Positions 31,089 through 39,844 of a stretch of DNA of 64,000 nt are shown in pieces. The first letter of the stretch is position 1; each line of letters begins with the position of its first letter. Made by a program: the position numbers and the translations under genes. Below the pieces are notes generated by a model that was not told the DNA's origin, did not search any database, and was given only the letters and a program-made list of their open reading frames with translations. Source of the stretch: Cohnella mopanensis (GTDB taxonomy: Bacteria; Bacillota; Bacilli; Paenibacillales; Paenibacillaceae). The DNA lies in assembly GCF_022352055.1 (NCBI RefSeq), contig NZ_JAKRWM010000004.1:1-64000 (forward strand), written 5' to 3'.

Positions 31089-31119
31089 TTGACTCTCCCG
31101 TTACTGGAGAATTTATACT
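31089..31119 (+). promoter_or_regulatory. MerR-type promoter and operator
   Basis: -35 TTGACT and -10 TATACT are separated by 19 bases, longer than normal. The spacer region holds the inverted repeat CTCTCC-N7-GGAGAA. This is the classic arrangement in which a MerR-family protein twists DNA to activate transcription; the regulator gene just downstream is the obvious candidate. Confidence 0.85.
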
Positions 31120-31139
31120 ATTCTGAGAGGGGGAACAAG

Positions 31140-32105
31140 ATGAGTGAACAAAACTATTCCATCGGTGAAGTGTCTACCATGACGGGCGCCACGGTTAAGA
31201 CGATTCGATATTATGATGAGATTGGCTTATTGAGACCGGCAAAAGTGACGGAATCCGGATTTCGCTACTATACGGAATTGGAAATATGGGAATTGGAGCT
31301 GATTTTGGGGCTCCGTCACATAGGATACAGTATTAAAGATATACGCTCCATCCTTCATAACGATAAGCCGGTTTCTGTGTATTTGGATTGGCAGATCGAT
31401 GCTCTGGATCGGCAAATCGATCATCTTCAAGAGCTGAAGGCTGTTCTTGAAGCAACAAGGCAATCCGCATCCGCCGATAATATGCTGGACTATATTCGAG
31501 AGATTACTCGGTTTATGAACAAGGGAATCGGTCAGAAAAAAGAGTTCATTCGCGAGAGAATCGACCAAGGAATTGTCGGAAGCCACACCCCCGAGACATG
31601 GAAAGAGCAAATGTTAACTGCACTGCTTGGTTATCTCCCAGACCCTGTTCGGTTAACAAAAGATCAATATGCGGCATGGATGGAACTGCTCGCGATGCTA
31701 GAGGATCAGGGGTTCCGCGTTCACGTTGAAAGAGCGATGTCGATGTTTTATACGAAAACAGAAAGCGAACAGGTTACACCGTCCGATTGGCAGTCGAGTT
31801 ATCTGGGTTTGGCAGCCCGTGCCGAAGCGGCGATGCATGCCGGACTCTCCCGATACGCGGAGGAAATGCGGGCAATTGCGGCCGAGTACGTTTCATTATT
31901 ATCGGGACTGAAACTCCGGTTGACGTCGGAAACCGCAACGCAATTTCTGCAGCGTTCGGAGATGATGAATCCTCCGCAAGTGCAGCGGTATTGGAGCTTG
32001 ATTCGAAAGCTAAGTCCGAAGTGGGAGCTGCATTTTAAGGCGTTGGAAGCCATTAAACAAACAATCATAGCGGTAGCCGCGAATGATAGTGACGAGGAGG
32101 AATAG
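31140..32105 (+). CDS. MerR family transcriptional regulator
   Basis: 321 aa. The N-terminal winged helix (YSIGEVSTMTGATVKTIRYYDEIGLLRPAKVTESGFRYYT) is followed by a coiled coil (about residues 85-120) and a long C-terminal domain of unknown ligand. It probably controls itself and the following hydrolase from the 19-base-spacer promoter. ATG with a GAGAGGGGG site; the frame extends upstream through the promoter and is rejected there. Confidence 0.92.
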   Translation: MSEQNYSIGEVSTMTGATVKTIRYYDEIGLLRPAKVTESGFRYYTELEIWELELILGLRHIGYSIKDIRSILHNDKPVSVYLDWQIDALDRQIDHLQELKAVLEATRQSASADNMLDYIREITRFMNKGIGQKKEFIRERIDQGIVGSHTPETWKEQMLTALLGYLPDPVRLTKDQYAAWMELLAMLEDQGFRVHVERAMSMFYTKTESEQVTPSDWQSSYLGLAARAEAAMHAGLSRYAEEMRAIAAEYVSLLSGLKLRLTSETATQFLQRSEMMNPPQVQRYWSLIRKLSPKWELHFKALEAIKQTIIAVAANDSDEEE

Positions 32106-32109
32106 TAGA

Positions 32110-32937
32110 GTGGAAGCTTGGATTCAGTTAAAGGAAGGAAAGGTATATGTTCGTTCGGAAGGGAATAACGCCCTACCTCCGGTTATTTTATTACATGGAA
32201 CCGCCGCTTACCATTATTGCTGGAGGAACGTGGCTAGTTTATTGAAAGAACATTATCACGTGATTATCCCCGATCTTATGGGTATGGGATTCAGCGATAA
32301 GTCACTAGAAGCCGTATATAGCAAAGCAGCGCATGCAGATCGCTTAATCGAAATGCTACAACAACTGAAGGTCGGTCCGGCTCATCTTATCGGTCATTCG
32401 CTCGGAGGCGAGATTGCTGCGCATGTTGCGGTGAAGGCGCCTGAGCTATTGGCAAGCGTTTCCTTTATTGCTCCTGACGGATTTCGTGCCGGTATCTCCA
32501 AGGCGGTTCGCTTGCTAGCCAAAATCGGGATAATGACACCGATGTTTCGTTTCCTGCTTAAGAGACCTATGAAGCCGGCGATGATGGCGAGGACGCTTGG
32601 TCTACCCGTAGAACATATAACGCCAGGGTTCTTGGAGGCTTGGACGAAACCATATAGTCATCCTAACTTGGCTAAGATCATTACGAAGACACTAGCGGAA
32701 GACGATACAGGCGCCATATCCTACGGGGTTCCCACTATCAAGCTTCCAGCACTCCTTATATACGGGAAGAAGGACCGTATGCTTCCACAGCGCGTATTCG
32801 AAGCCTACAAGACTGCCCTGCCGAAAATGAAGGTTGAGGTCTACGAAGATGCAGGCCACGTCATCATGGAGCAATACCCGGAACGGCTATCGGACACCAT
32901 ACTCAATTTTCTGAACGAAGACCGTCAGGGTGCCTGA
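32110..32937 (+). CDS. Alpha/beta hydrolase
   Basis: 275 aa from the GTG at 32110, behind GAGGAGG. The oxyanion HG (VILLHGTAAYHY), nucleophile elbow GHSLGGEIAAH, acid in GKKDRMLPQ and His in AGHVIMEQYP show a complete catalytic set. The substrate is unknown. It follows the MerR gene by four bases, so the regulator may sense the substrate of this enzyme. The stop codon lies in the terminator hairpin. Confidence 0.88.
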   Translation: MEAWIQLKEGKVYVRSEGNNALPPVILLHGTAAYHYCWRNVASLLKEHYHVIIPDLMGMGFSDKSLEAVYSKAAHADRLIEMLQQLKVGPAHLIGHSLGGEIAAHVAVKAPELLASVSFIAPDGFRAGISKAVRLLAKIGIMTPMFRFLLKRPMKPAMMARTLGLPVEHITPGFLEAWTKPYSHPNLAKIITKTLAEDDTGAISYGVPTIKLPALLIYGKKDRMLPQRVFEAYKTALPKMKVEVYEDAGHVIMEQYPERLSDTILNFLNEDRQGA

Positions 32938-32951
32938 CGGTCTTCTTTTTT
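32917..32951 (+). terminator. Terminator of the MerR-hydrolase pair
   Basis: GAAGACCGTCAGG pairs perfectly with CCTGACGGTCTTC across a 3-base loop, followed by a T-run. It overlaps the last bases and stop of the hydrolase gene. The stem repeats the core of the hairpin at 30975-31024. Confidence 0.9.
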
Positions 32952-32955
32952 CAAA

Positions 32956-33912
32956 TTAAGCCGCAACGTCGCGGCGAGTAAACAGCAGCCAAGAAATAAG
33001 CTGGAATACGACATAATAAGCAACGAGCATCGAGATCGAGAAAGCGAGCGTCATCTCCGGACGGATAGGACTTGATCCTTCTATATATTGCGTTAAGTCG
33101 ATGTTGGCGAAGAGCAAGTATTTGACCCAACTGTACCCGCTCAGAATCATCGTAATCGTATTGCCTACCAGCATAAACAAGAGCGAGAAAGCGATCGCCA
33201 TCGTGGAACTGCGGAAAGCGGCCGAGATCATGAAGGCCAGCGTCACGTACATCAACAGTGAGACGACAGCATAGCCGTATTTCTGGATAGAGTTCACGAT
33301 CATGGAGCTTTCGTGCACGATACCGTCCGGCCCGACGGATAAATAAGGTTGCGTCAGCCCGTCAAAGCCTTGCAGCACGGCTCCGGCTGCGAATGCGGCC
33401 GCGAAGGAAATCAACAGCAACAGCAGAGCGAAACCCATCGTTGAGATGTACTTGCTAAGCATGATCTTGGTGCGCGAAGCCGGCCCGACCAGCAACAGTT
33501 TAATCGTTCCCCATGAGAACTCTGCCGCTATCATATCCGCCGCGACGATGACCGTCAAAATCGTAACCAACATGATGAGGCTTGCCGAGCCGTTGACGTA
33601 ATCCCATAGCGATAGCTCGTTAGGGTTAATATTTTTGGCTAGATAGTACTCGTTAGTCTTGATCTTCTCGGAAATAAACTCCTTATCATCGGAATCCATC
33701 TTTTTATCATCTTGCAACTGCTTCTGCCATTGCTGATTCTGCTCCGTTAAGTTTTGCTGCCAATTCGAGTGATTGTTGCGGCTTTCGTCCCATTTCATCA
33801 AACCGCTCATCAAGCCTATCGCCAGCAAGAGGAAGCAGATCATGACCCAAGTCCGCGGACGACGGTAAATTTTCATATTTTCGTTGCGAATCAGATTTCT
33901 CATACTAGACAA
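32956..33912 (-). CDS. ABC-2 type transporter permease
   Basis: 318 aa with about six membrane helices, one at residues ~25-40 and the others in the C-terminal two thirds, separated by a long hydrophilic, Gln/Asp/Lys-rich loop (about residues 50-110). It is the membrane part of an exporter with the ATPase 33905-34828, which it overlaps. I chose the TTG at 33912, which sits six bases after GGAGGTGA; ATG 33903 and GTG 33921 are alternatives. The exported substrate is unknown. Confidence 0.85.
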   Translation of the reverse strand: MSSMRNLIRNENMKIYRRPRTWVMICFLLLAIGLMSGLMKWDESRNNHSNWQQNLTEQNQQWQKQLQDDKKMDSDDKEFISEKIKTNEYYLAKNINPNELSLWDYVNGSASLIMLVTILTVIVAADMIAAEFSWGTIKLLLVGPASRTKIMLSKYISTMGFALLLLLISFAAAFAAGAVLQGFDGLTQPYLSVGPDGIVHESSMIVNSIQKYGYAVVSLLMYVTLAFMISAAFRSSTMAIAFSLLFMLVGNTITMILSGYSWVKYLLFANIDLTQYIEGSSPIRPEMTLAFSISMLVAYYVVFQLISWLLFTRRDVAA

Positions 33913-34828
33913 CCATCTCACCTCCGGTCATTTCCAAGAAGCGGTCTTCCAATGATTTCTGGGAAGCGGAGATCCCATACACATCTAGATCCGCTTGGAC
34001 GAGCCTTCTCGTGATTTCCGGTATGCGAGCCTTTTCCGTCATGGTTTCGAGCTGGCTGCCGTTCATCGAGATTCTCATATCCGTGAAAGATTCGGTCAGC
34101 ACGCGATAAGCGAGCTGAGGATTATTCACATCTATAAGAAGCTTTAATTGAGAAGAGTCCTCCCGTGTCTCCTGCATGGAGCGGACATCGATTAATTTGC
34201 CGCCTTGAATAATCGCCACGCGATCGCACATCAATTCCATCTCCGACAACAAGTGGGAAGAGACGATAACGGATATTCCTTCTTCCTGCGTCAGTTTTCT
34301 CAAATAATCGCGTAATTCTCGAATTCCCGCGGGGTCTAGTCCATTGGTTGGCTCGTCTAGAATTAGAACGGAAGGCCGATGCAAGAGCGCTTGCGCGACT
34401 CCAAGGCGTTGCCTCATCCCCAGAGAGTATCGTTTAACCTTCTCATGAATCCGATTCTGTAGGCCCACGAGCTGGACCACTTCCGCGATCCGTTCTTTCG
34501 TAACGCCGGTATGACGCCGCGCGTAATGAACGAGATTCTGATACCCGCTTAGAAACTTATACATCTCGGGATTTTCAACAATAGCTCCAATATGGGTCAT
34601 CGCTTGTTCGAAATGCTTGCGAACAGAAACGCCCTTAATAAGGACCTCGCCTTTAGTCATTGAGATTAATCCGACGATCATACGGATCGTAGTTGTTTTG
34701 CCGGCACCGTTCGGTCCTAAAAAACCGAATACTTCCCCCGCGGGCACTTCAAAAGACAAATTGTCTACTATGGTACGTCTGCCGATCGTCTTCGTTACGT
34801 TCCGAAGCTGCAAGACGGCTTCCTGCAT
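33905..34828 (-). CDS. ABC transporter ATP-binding protein
   Basis: 307 aa. It has Walker A GPNGAGKTT, signature YSLGMRQRLGVAQALL and Walker B VLILDEPTNGLDP, then a C-terminal ~90-residue domain as in BcrA/YtrB-type exporters of bacitracin-like peptides. Start ATG with AGGAGGTTG. It pairs with the downstream permease. Confidence 0.93.
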   Translation of the reverse strand: MQEAVLQLRNVTKTIGRRTIVDNLSFEVPAGEVFGFLGPNGAGKTTTIRMIVGLISMTKGEVLIKGVSVRKHFEQAMTHIGAIVENPEMYKFLSGYQNLVHYARRHTGVTKERIAEVVQLVGLQNRIHEKVKRYSLGMRQRLGVAQALLHRPSVLILDEPTNGLDPAGIRELRDYLRKLTQEEGISVIVSSHLLSEMELMCDRVAIIQGGKLIDVRSMQETREDSSQLKLLIDVNNPQLAYRVLTESFTDMRISMNGSQLETMTEKARIPEITRRLVQADLDVYGISASQKSLEDRFLEMTGGEMVV

Positions 34829-35096
34829 GATGTTTCAACCTCCTAGAGTATGTTCATGAATGAAGTATACGGGATAAGAGGTCTATTCCATCATAGTCTT
34901 GAGGAGTGTTTAGAACCTATACTTTAGTCGAGTTTTGCCTGGTTGATGTTGGCTGGTTAGGAATCTATTTAATTAGTTTAATGAAAGTTTAAGGTTAATA
35001 TGTAACAATCATATATTGTGAATCGTATATTTAGCGTCGTGTCGAAAAAACAAACAGAGAGATAAATAGAAGGAATAGAAGAAGGAGAGAGGATTC

Positions 35097-36122
35097 ATGC
35101 GCAATTATCGTCGTCTTAAAATTATTATCGTATCAACCGTTGCCGCTGTGCTTATACTGGCGGGGGTTGGATATGCCAACCGGGGAGCGTTATCCGCGTG
35201 GGGCTATGATATCTTCCTATCGGACAAAGTAGAAGCAAGCTTCCAAAACTCTTATCAACCGCTTACGGACCGACCGGTATCCGAAGCGCTGCCTCAGATA
35301 GATAAACCGTTCAGCATGCTGCTCTTGGGAGTTGATGCGAGGGGTAAGGAGCGTGGCCGTTCGGATACGATGATCTATACCGTAGTGCGTCCGCAAGACG
35401 GCAACGTGCTGATGGTGTCTATCCCGCGTGATACGTATACCGACATCGTGGGTAAAGGAAAGATGGATAAAATTACGCATGCGTTTGCGTTCGGCGGGGC
35501 GGAGATGGCCGTTAACAGCGTGGAGAAGCTGCTCGATGCGCCGATCGACCACTACGCGACGATTAACTTCCAAGGATTCATTAAAGTCGTCGATACGCTG
35601 GGAGGCATTCATCTGCCGATCGGCAAAGATATCGTGAACAAAGGCGCCGACCATGAGAAATTTACCGTAAAAGCGAATAAAGATAGTTATACGGGCGTTG
35701 AGGCGTTGAACTATGTTCGCTATCGCGAAGATGCCGGCGGCGATACGTCCCGTACGGAACGGAATCGCGTATTTCTCGAGGAGTTAATTCACAGCGCTTC
35801 TTCTTTGCAGCAGTGGAACAAGATCCCAGAGGTGCTGGACATCGTGGGCGATAACTTCGCGACGGATTTGCCGCCGGAATCTATGAACGCGCTGGCCAAG
35901 CAATTCCTGCAAACCGGCCATGAAATCCAGAGCTATACGCTGAAAGGAACCGGCAAGCGGATGGGTTCGCAAAATTTGTGGTACTACGTATCGGACGAGG
36001 ACGACCTGAACCAAGTTCGGGCAACGATTGCGTCATGGCTGAACCCGGAAACCTCAGTATCGGAGTTAACGACGCCTAATAAACCCGAGTCCACGACGCA
36101 ATCCGGCAACGATGCCGCATAA
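35097..36122 (+). CDS. LytR-CpsA-Psr (LCP) family protein
   Basis: 341 aa. It has an N-terminal cytosolic tail, one membrane helix (residues ~8-26) and an extracellular LCP domain (FSMLLLGVDARGKERGRSDTMIYTVVRPQDGNVLMVSIPRDTY, DTSRTERNRVFLEEL). LCP enzymes attach teichoic acids or polysaccharides to peptidoglycan using a lipid-linked precursor; the Arg/Asp pattern is complete. Upstream 268 bases hold no gene. Confidence 0.93.
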   Translation: MRNYRRLKIIIVSTVAAVLILAGVGYANRGALSAWGYDIFLSDKVEASFQNSYQPLTDRPVSEALPQIDKPFSMLLLGVDARGKERGRSDTMIYTVVRPQDGNVLMVSIPRDTYTDIVGKGKMDKITHAFAFGGAEMAVNSVEKLLDAPIDHYATINFQGFIKVVDTLGGIHLPIGKDIVNKGADHEKFTVKANKDSYTGVEALNYVRYREDAGGDTSRTERNRVFLEELIHSASSLQQWNKIPEVLDIVGDNFATDLPPESMNALAKQFLQTGHEIQSYTLKGTGKRMGSQNLWYYVSDEDDLNQVRATIASWLNPETSVSELTTPNKPESTTQSGNDAA

Positions 36123-36170
36123 ATTGACAAGATGTGCCATCAACAATGGTGAATCGTTAGCTTCGCATGA

Positions 36171-36176
36171 TATAAT
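36171..36176 (+). promoter_or_regulatory. Extended -10 promoter for the CBS gene
   Basis: TATAAT preceded by TG one base upstream (TGATATAAT), 42 bases before the CBS gene start. The -35 is poor. Confidence 0.5.
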
Positions 36177-36218
36177 AGGTTCACTGCCGTTTTACTTCGA
36201 CGGAGGAGGAACTCAGGA

Positions 36219-36659
36219 ATGAACATTGCTTTTTTTCTCTTGCCTAAGCAAGAGGTAGTATGCGTGAACGAGGACGCCACTTTGCGCCAAACGCTGGAGC
36301 GAATGGAACGTCATCGTTATACGGCTGTACCAATTATTAGCACAACAGGAGAGTACAAATCGACGGTTACGGAAGGCGATCTCCTGTGGTATTTGAAAGC
36401 CAACCCCGATCTTAGCTTCGATCAGCTGCATCGGGTAGCCTTGTGCGACGTTCCGTTAAAAATGAATATTCTGGCTGTCCGGATCGACGCCAACATGGAA
36501 GATCTAATCTCGTTAGCCAAGACGCAGAACTTCGTGCCGGTCGTAGATGACATGAATCGTTTTATCGGTATCGTGCGACGGAGCGATATTATCGATTATT
36601 GTGAGAAATTGCTTCTTCCATACTCTTCGAATGAAAAAGGGGTTAAGAGGGAAGCGTAG
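36219..36659 (+). CDS. CBS-domain protein
   Basis: 146 aa containing two CBS motifs (residues ~5-60 and ~75-135), which form one Bateman module that binds adenine nucleotides. There is no other domain. ATG with a GGAGGAAC site. An amidohydrolase gene follows 28 bases downstream. Function unknown; a nucleotide-sensing role is inferred from the fold. Confidence 0.85.
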   Translation: MNIAFFLLPKQEVVCVNEDATLRQTLERMERHRYTAVPIISTTGEYKSTVTEGDLLWYLKANPDLSFDQLHRVALCDVPLKMNILAVRIDANMEDLISLAKTQNFVPVVDDMNRFIGIVRRSDIIDYCEKLLLPYSSNEKGVKREA

Positions 36660-36687
36660 GAAAATATTGGACAACTATGGAGGAACG

Positions 36688-38679
36688 ATGACCTACAGCC
36701 GGCAAAAATTACGCAATCGCAAGTTTTTCCCATTCATGATCGTTATTGCAGTAGTGATAATAGCTGGGGGGATTTGGGCAGCCAAAAGTTTGCTCGGAAA
36801 CGCGAACCCTGACCGGGTATCCTCCTCCGGCCCAAGTGCCAACGGTGCGGCAGTTGGAGGGGAAACACAGTCCACGGGCAATGAGCCGTCAGCTTCAGCC
36901 TCCAATCCGGCTGCGGTGGTGGAAGAGAGTACGATCGATCAGCCAACGTCATCCGAGCTCGGTAAGACGTATGACGTGGTGATCTCGAACGGACGGGTCA
37001 TTAATCCGGAGACGAAACTCGATCAAGAAGGGCTTAACGTAGCGATCCAAGACGGCCAAATCGTTCTGGTTACCGATCAGAAGCTGAAGGGCAAACGCGT
37101 AATAGACGCAACGGGATTGGTCGTGGCGCCAGGCTTCATCGATAATCTGTCCTATGATCCGAACCCGGTCGGCGTCTGGAACAAGATCGCCGACGGAGTG
37201 ACGTCGAACATTGCCATGCACGGCGGAACGGCAAGCCCCGAGAAGTGGTATCCTTACTATGAACGCAACAAACCGCCGGTACACTTCGGGGCATCGTTCT
37301 TCTATACTCAAGCTCGCAATCAATTTAAGCTGAGCCGTTACGATACGGCCAAGCCCGAGCAGACGCAGACGCTGGTCGATCAAGCGGAGAAGGCGCTGAA
37401 TAATGGAGTGCTGGGGATTTCGTTCAGCTTGGAATACGTTCCAGGCGTCAACGACAAAGAAATATTGCCCCTCATGAATTTAGCTCACGAATATAACGTA
37501 CCGGTATATTTTCACGCTAGATACTCGGATATGGAAGAGCCGGGCACGAACATCGATGCGATGAACGAGCTGATCGGATATGCCCGCGCATCGGGCGCGG
37601 CAGTGCATATTGACCATATTAACAGCACCGGCGGGACATTCTCCATGACGCAATCGCTCAAGATGGTGTCGGACGCAATTGCGGAAGGGCTCGACATTAC
37701 TTCCTGCATCTATCCGTACGATTATTGGGGCACTTATTTGAACTCGGCACGGTTCGACGAAGGTTGGCAAGAACGGTTCCGCATTACATACAAGGACTTG
37801 CAGATCGCGGGAACGAAGGAACGGCTCACGGCGGAAACGTTCAGAAAATATCAGCAGCAAGGCAAGCTGGCGGTCGCTTACGCGATTCCGAAACAAGATG
37901 TAATCGATTCGCTTAAGGCTCCTTATGTCATGATCGGAAGCGACGCGATTCTGGAGCCGGGCTTCAATAACCATCCAAGGGCATCCGGCACGTTCGCCAG
38001 AACGATCGGACTTTACGTTCGCGAGCAGGGAGTCATATCGCTATCCGACGCGATTGCCAAGATGTCGCTTATGCCTGCACAGAGGCTTGAGAAACAAGCT
38101 CCCGCCTTGCAGAAGAAGGGGCGCATAGCCAAAGGAATGGACGCGGATATCGTCGTGTTCGACTATAACAAGATTTCGGACAAGTCAACGGTCGATAAGC
38201 CGGAGATCGTATCCGAGGGAATCGAGTACGTACTTGTAGACGGACAAGTCGCGCTGGACGAGAAAGGCATTCACAAGGACATTCGCGTAGGTAAGCCGAT
38301 TAAGAGCGAATTTCTCCGGGTGAAGGCTGGCAGCTCGACCTTGGCTTGGGATGATAGCGAAGTGTCATTATTAGAATACCGCAACGCCAATTATGTAGAT
38401 CTTGAGGCGCTGAAAGCGCACGGATATACGGTGAAATGGGATAAAATTAAGCATCAGGCGACGGTGGCCAGCGGAGCGAATGCAAGTAAAGTCGACGTTC
38501 CGCAGCCGCAGGTCGGGGAACTCATGCTGGAGCGGGGTTACCAACTGGTATGGGACAACGGAAGCACCACGGAGTTGTTGTCCGTAGGCAACCGCAATTA
38601 TGTGCCCGTCTCGGCGCTTAAGGCCCAGGGCTGGCAGCTCACGAAGGAAGACAAGAACTACAAGCTGGCAGCAGCATAA
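36688..38679 (+). CDS. Membrane-anchored amidohydrolase, D-aminoacylase-like, probably modified active site
   Basis: 663 aa. It has an N-terminal membrane anchor (~residues 14-32), a Ser/Ala/Pro-rich linker, an amidohydrolase barrel related to N-acyl-D-amino-acid deacylase (VVAPGFID, VPVYFHARYSD, AVHIDHINSTG, MIGSDAI, NNHPRASGTFARTIG), and a C-terminal part with two short stalk-like repeats (YRNANYVDLEALKAHGY and NRNYVPVSALKAQGW). The usual zinc motif HxH after FID reads N-L-S (153-155). Downstream His and Asp ligands seem kept. Secreted side is inferred from the single N-terminal helix. ATG with a TGGAGG site. Confidence 0.82.
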   Translation: MTYSRQKLRNRKFFPFMIVIAVVIIAGGIWAAKSLLGNANPDRVSSSGPSANGAAVGGETQSTGNEPSASASNPAAVVEESTIDQPTSSELGKTYDVVISNGRVINPETKLDQEGLNVAIQDGQIVLVTDQKLKGKRVIDATGLVVAPGFIDNLSYDPNPVGVWNKIADGVTSNIAMHGGTASPEKWYPYYERNKPPVHFGASFFYTQARNQFKLSRYDTAKPEQTQTLVDQAEKALNNGVLGISFSLEYVPGVNDKEILPLMNLAHEYNVPVYFHARYSDMEEPGTNIDAMNELIGYARASGAAVHIDHINSTGGTFSMTQSLKMVSDAIAEGLDITSCIYPYDYWGTYLNSARFDEGWQERFRITYKDLQIAGTKERLTAETFRKYQQQGKLAVAYAIPKQDVIDSLKAPYVMIGSDAILEPGFNNHPRASGTFARTIGLYVREQGVISLSDAIAKMSLMPAQRLEKQAPALQKKGRIAKGMDADIVVFDYNKISDKSTVDKPEIVSEGIEYVLVDGQVALDEKGIHKDIRVGKPIKSEFLRVKAGSSTLAWDDSEVSLLEYRNANYVDLEALKAHGYTVKWDKIKHQATVASGANASKVDVPQPQVGELMLERGYQLVWDNGSTTELLSVGNRNYVPVSALKAQGWQLTKEDKNYKLAAA

Positions 38680-38699
38680 TAGGACTCAGAAATATACGC

Positions 38700-38733
38700 A
38701 AAACCCGGTCGCGTCGCATCGCTTCCGGGTTTT
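38700..38733 (+). terminator. Terminator after the amidohydrolase
   Basis: AAAACCCGG pairs with CCGGGTTTT across a 16-base loop. Confidence 0.75.
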
Positions 38734-38765
38734 CGCATGCTTGCCGAGTGATTAGGGTTTTATGA

Positions 38766-38771
38766 TATAAT
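38766..38771 (+). promoter_or_regulatory. -10 element for the DUF2232-gdpP-rplI-dnaB operon
   Basis: Consensus TATAAT, extended by an upstream TG, with a loosely placed TTGCCG about 19 bases further upstream. It starts transcription about 90 bases before the DUF2232 gene. Confidence 0.55.
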
Positions 38772-38868
38772 GAAGTTTGCAGCTTTCCGGGGTTCTGCAG
38801 AGAAAATTGCGGACAAGCTAGCCAGATTTATTCGAACTGTCCGAACATATCCGCAAGAGGTGAATGGG

Positions 38869-39774
38869 TTGAACATGAGCTGGAAGTCGCTGGTCTGGAG
38901 TGCAGCGGCTGTACTGTTGCTGCTTACGCTTGCGACACCTTTGAATTTCATCACGCTATTTTTAGTAATGACACCGTTCGTTGTACTGTACACTTATCTA
39001 AAGCCCAAAGTATTCATTATGCACCTCATCCCCATAGGGATTATTGCGTTCCTGCTATCCGGCGGAAATGGACCGCTCGTGCTCACGCTCGCTTTTTTCT
39101 TCCTTGTTCCGTCGCTAGCGATGGGGCATCTCTATCGAAGGGAGAAACCGGCCAGACTGGCGGTCACGGTAGGATTCGTAATCGTTCTGGCACAGCTATT
39201 GCTTGAATTGGCTCTATTCTCCGCGATGTTCGATATCGATCTGAAAGCGGAGCTTACCGCTATGCTGTTGGAAAACTTCAGACAATTCGAAACGGCTCAA
39301 ATCGTCAGTCAAGGCTGGGCTGCCGCGACGGCGAAAGAGTATGCGGATGCCGTCATTAGGCTCATGCCGATGTTGCTCTTGATTTCTGCGCTCTTCATCA
39401 CGTTTGTGACCCACGGACTTTCCCGGTTGGCGTTACGAACGGTTGGCTCGCAAGCACCGGCTTTACCTAAAGCCAAAACTTGGAGAGTACCGAGAAGCTT
39501 AGTGTTCTATTACTTGATCGCGTTTATCGCCCTGCTCTTCATGTCGGAAGAGTCGAGCGGGTATTGGCCGGTCGTGATCTCGAATTTGTTTCCGATTCTT
39601 CAGCTTGCCTTCGTGGTACAAGCGCTGGGATTTTTCTTCTTTCTGGCAGATGCCAAGAAATGGCCGAAAGTGGTTCCAATGTTATTGTGCATACCGCTTC
39701 TGCTGTTTCCCCCGCTTCACATCATTGGTTTAATCGACGCAGCCTTTCCGCTGCGCAAATACTTCGTGAAATAA
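38869..39774 (+). CDS. DUF2232 (YybS-like) membrane protein
   Basis: 301 aa with about eight membrane helices. Family traits are the N-terminal hydrophobic block and the C-terminal LFPILQLAFVVQALGFFFFLAD. In Bacillus yybS also lies before gdpP and rplI. I chose the TTG at 38869 behind AAGAGGTGA; the longer frame from 38770 begins on top of the -10 element. Function unknown. Confidence 0.85.
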   Translation: MNMSWKSLVWSAAAVLLLLTLATPLNFITLFLVMTPFVVLYTYLKPKVFIMHLIPIGIIAFLLSGGNGPLVLTLAFFFLVPSLAMGHLYRREKPARLAVTVGFVIVLAQLLLELALFSAMFDIDLKAELTAMLLENFRQFETAQIVSQGWAAATAKEYADAVIRLMPMLLLISALFITFVTHGLSRLALRTVGSQAPALPKAKTWRVPRSLVFYYLIAFIALLFMSEESSGYWPVVISNLFPILQLAFVVQALGFFFFLADAKKWPKVVPMLLCIPLLLFPPLHIIGLIDAAFPLRKYFVK

Positions 39775-39844
39775 GGTGAGAAGTTGGACGCCGCGCGAAT
39801 TGCGCAACGTACGATTCCACCATTAGACGGGAGCGAAAGCGGAT

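Noticed and set aside
38770-38868. Upstream extension of the DUF2232 gene
   Set aside because: Its ATG overlaps a TATAAT -10 element; TTG 38869 has an AAGAGGTGA site.
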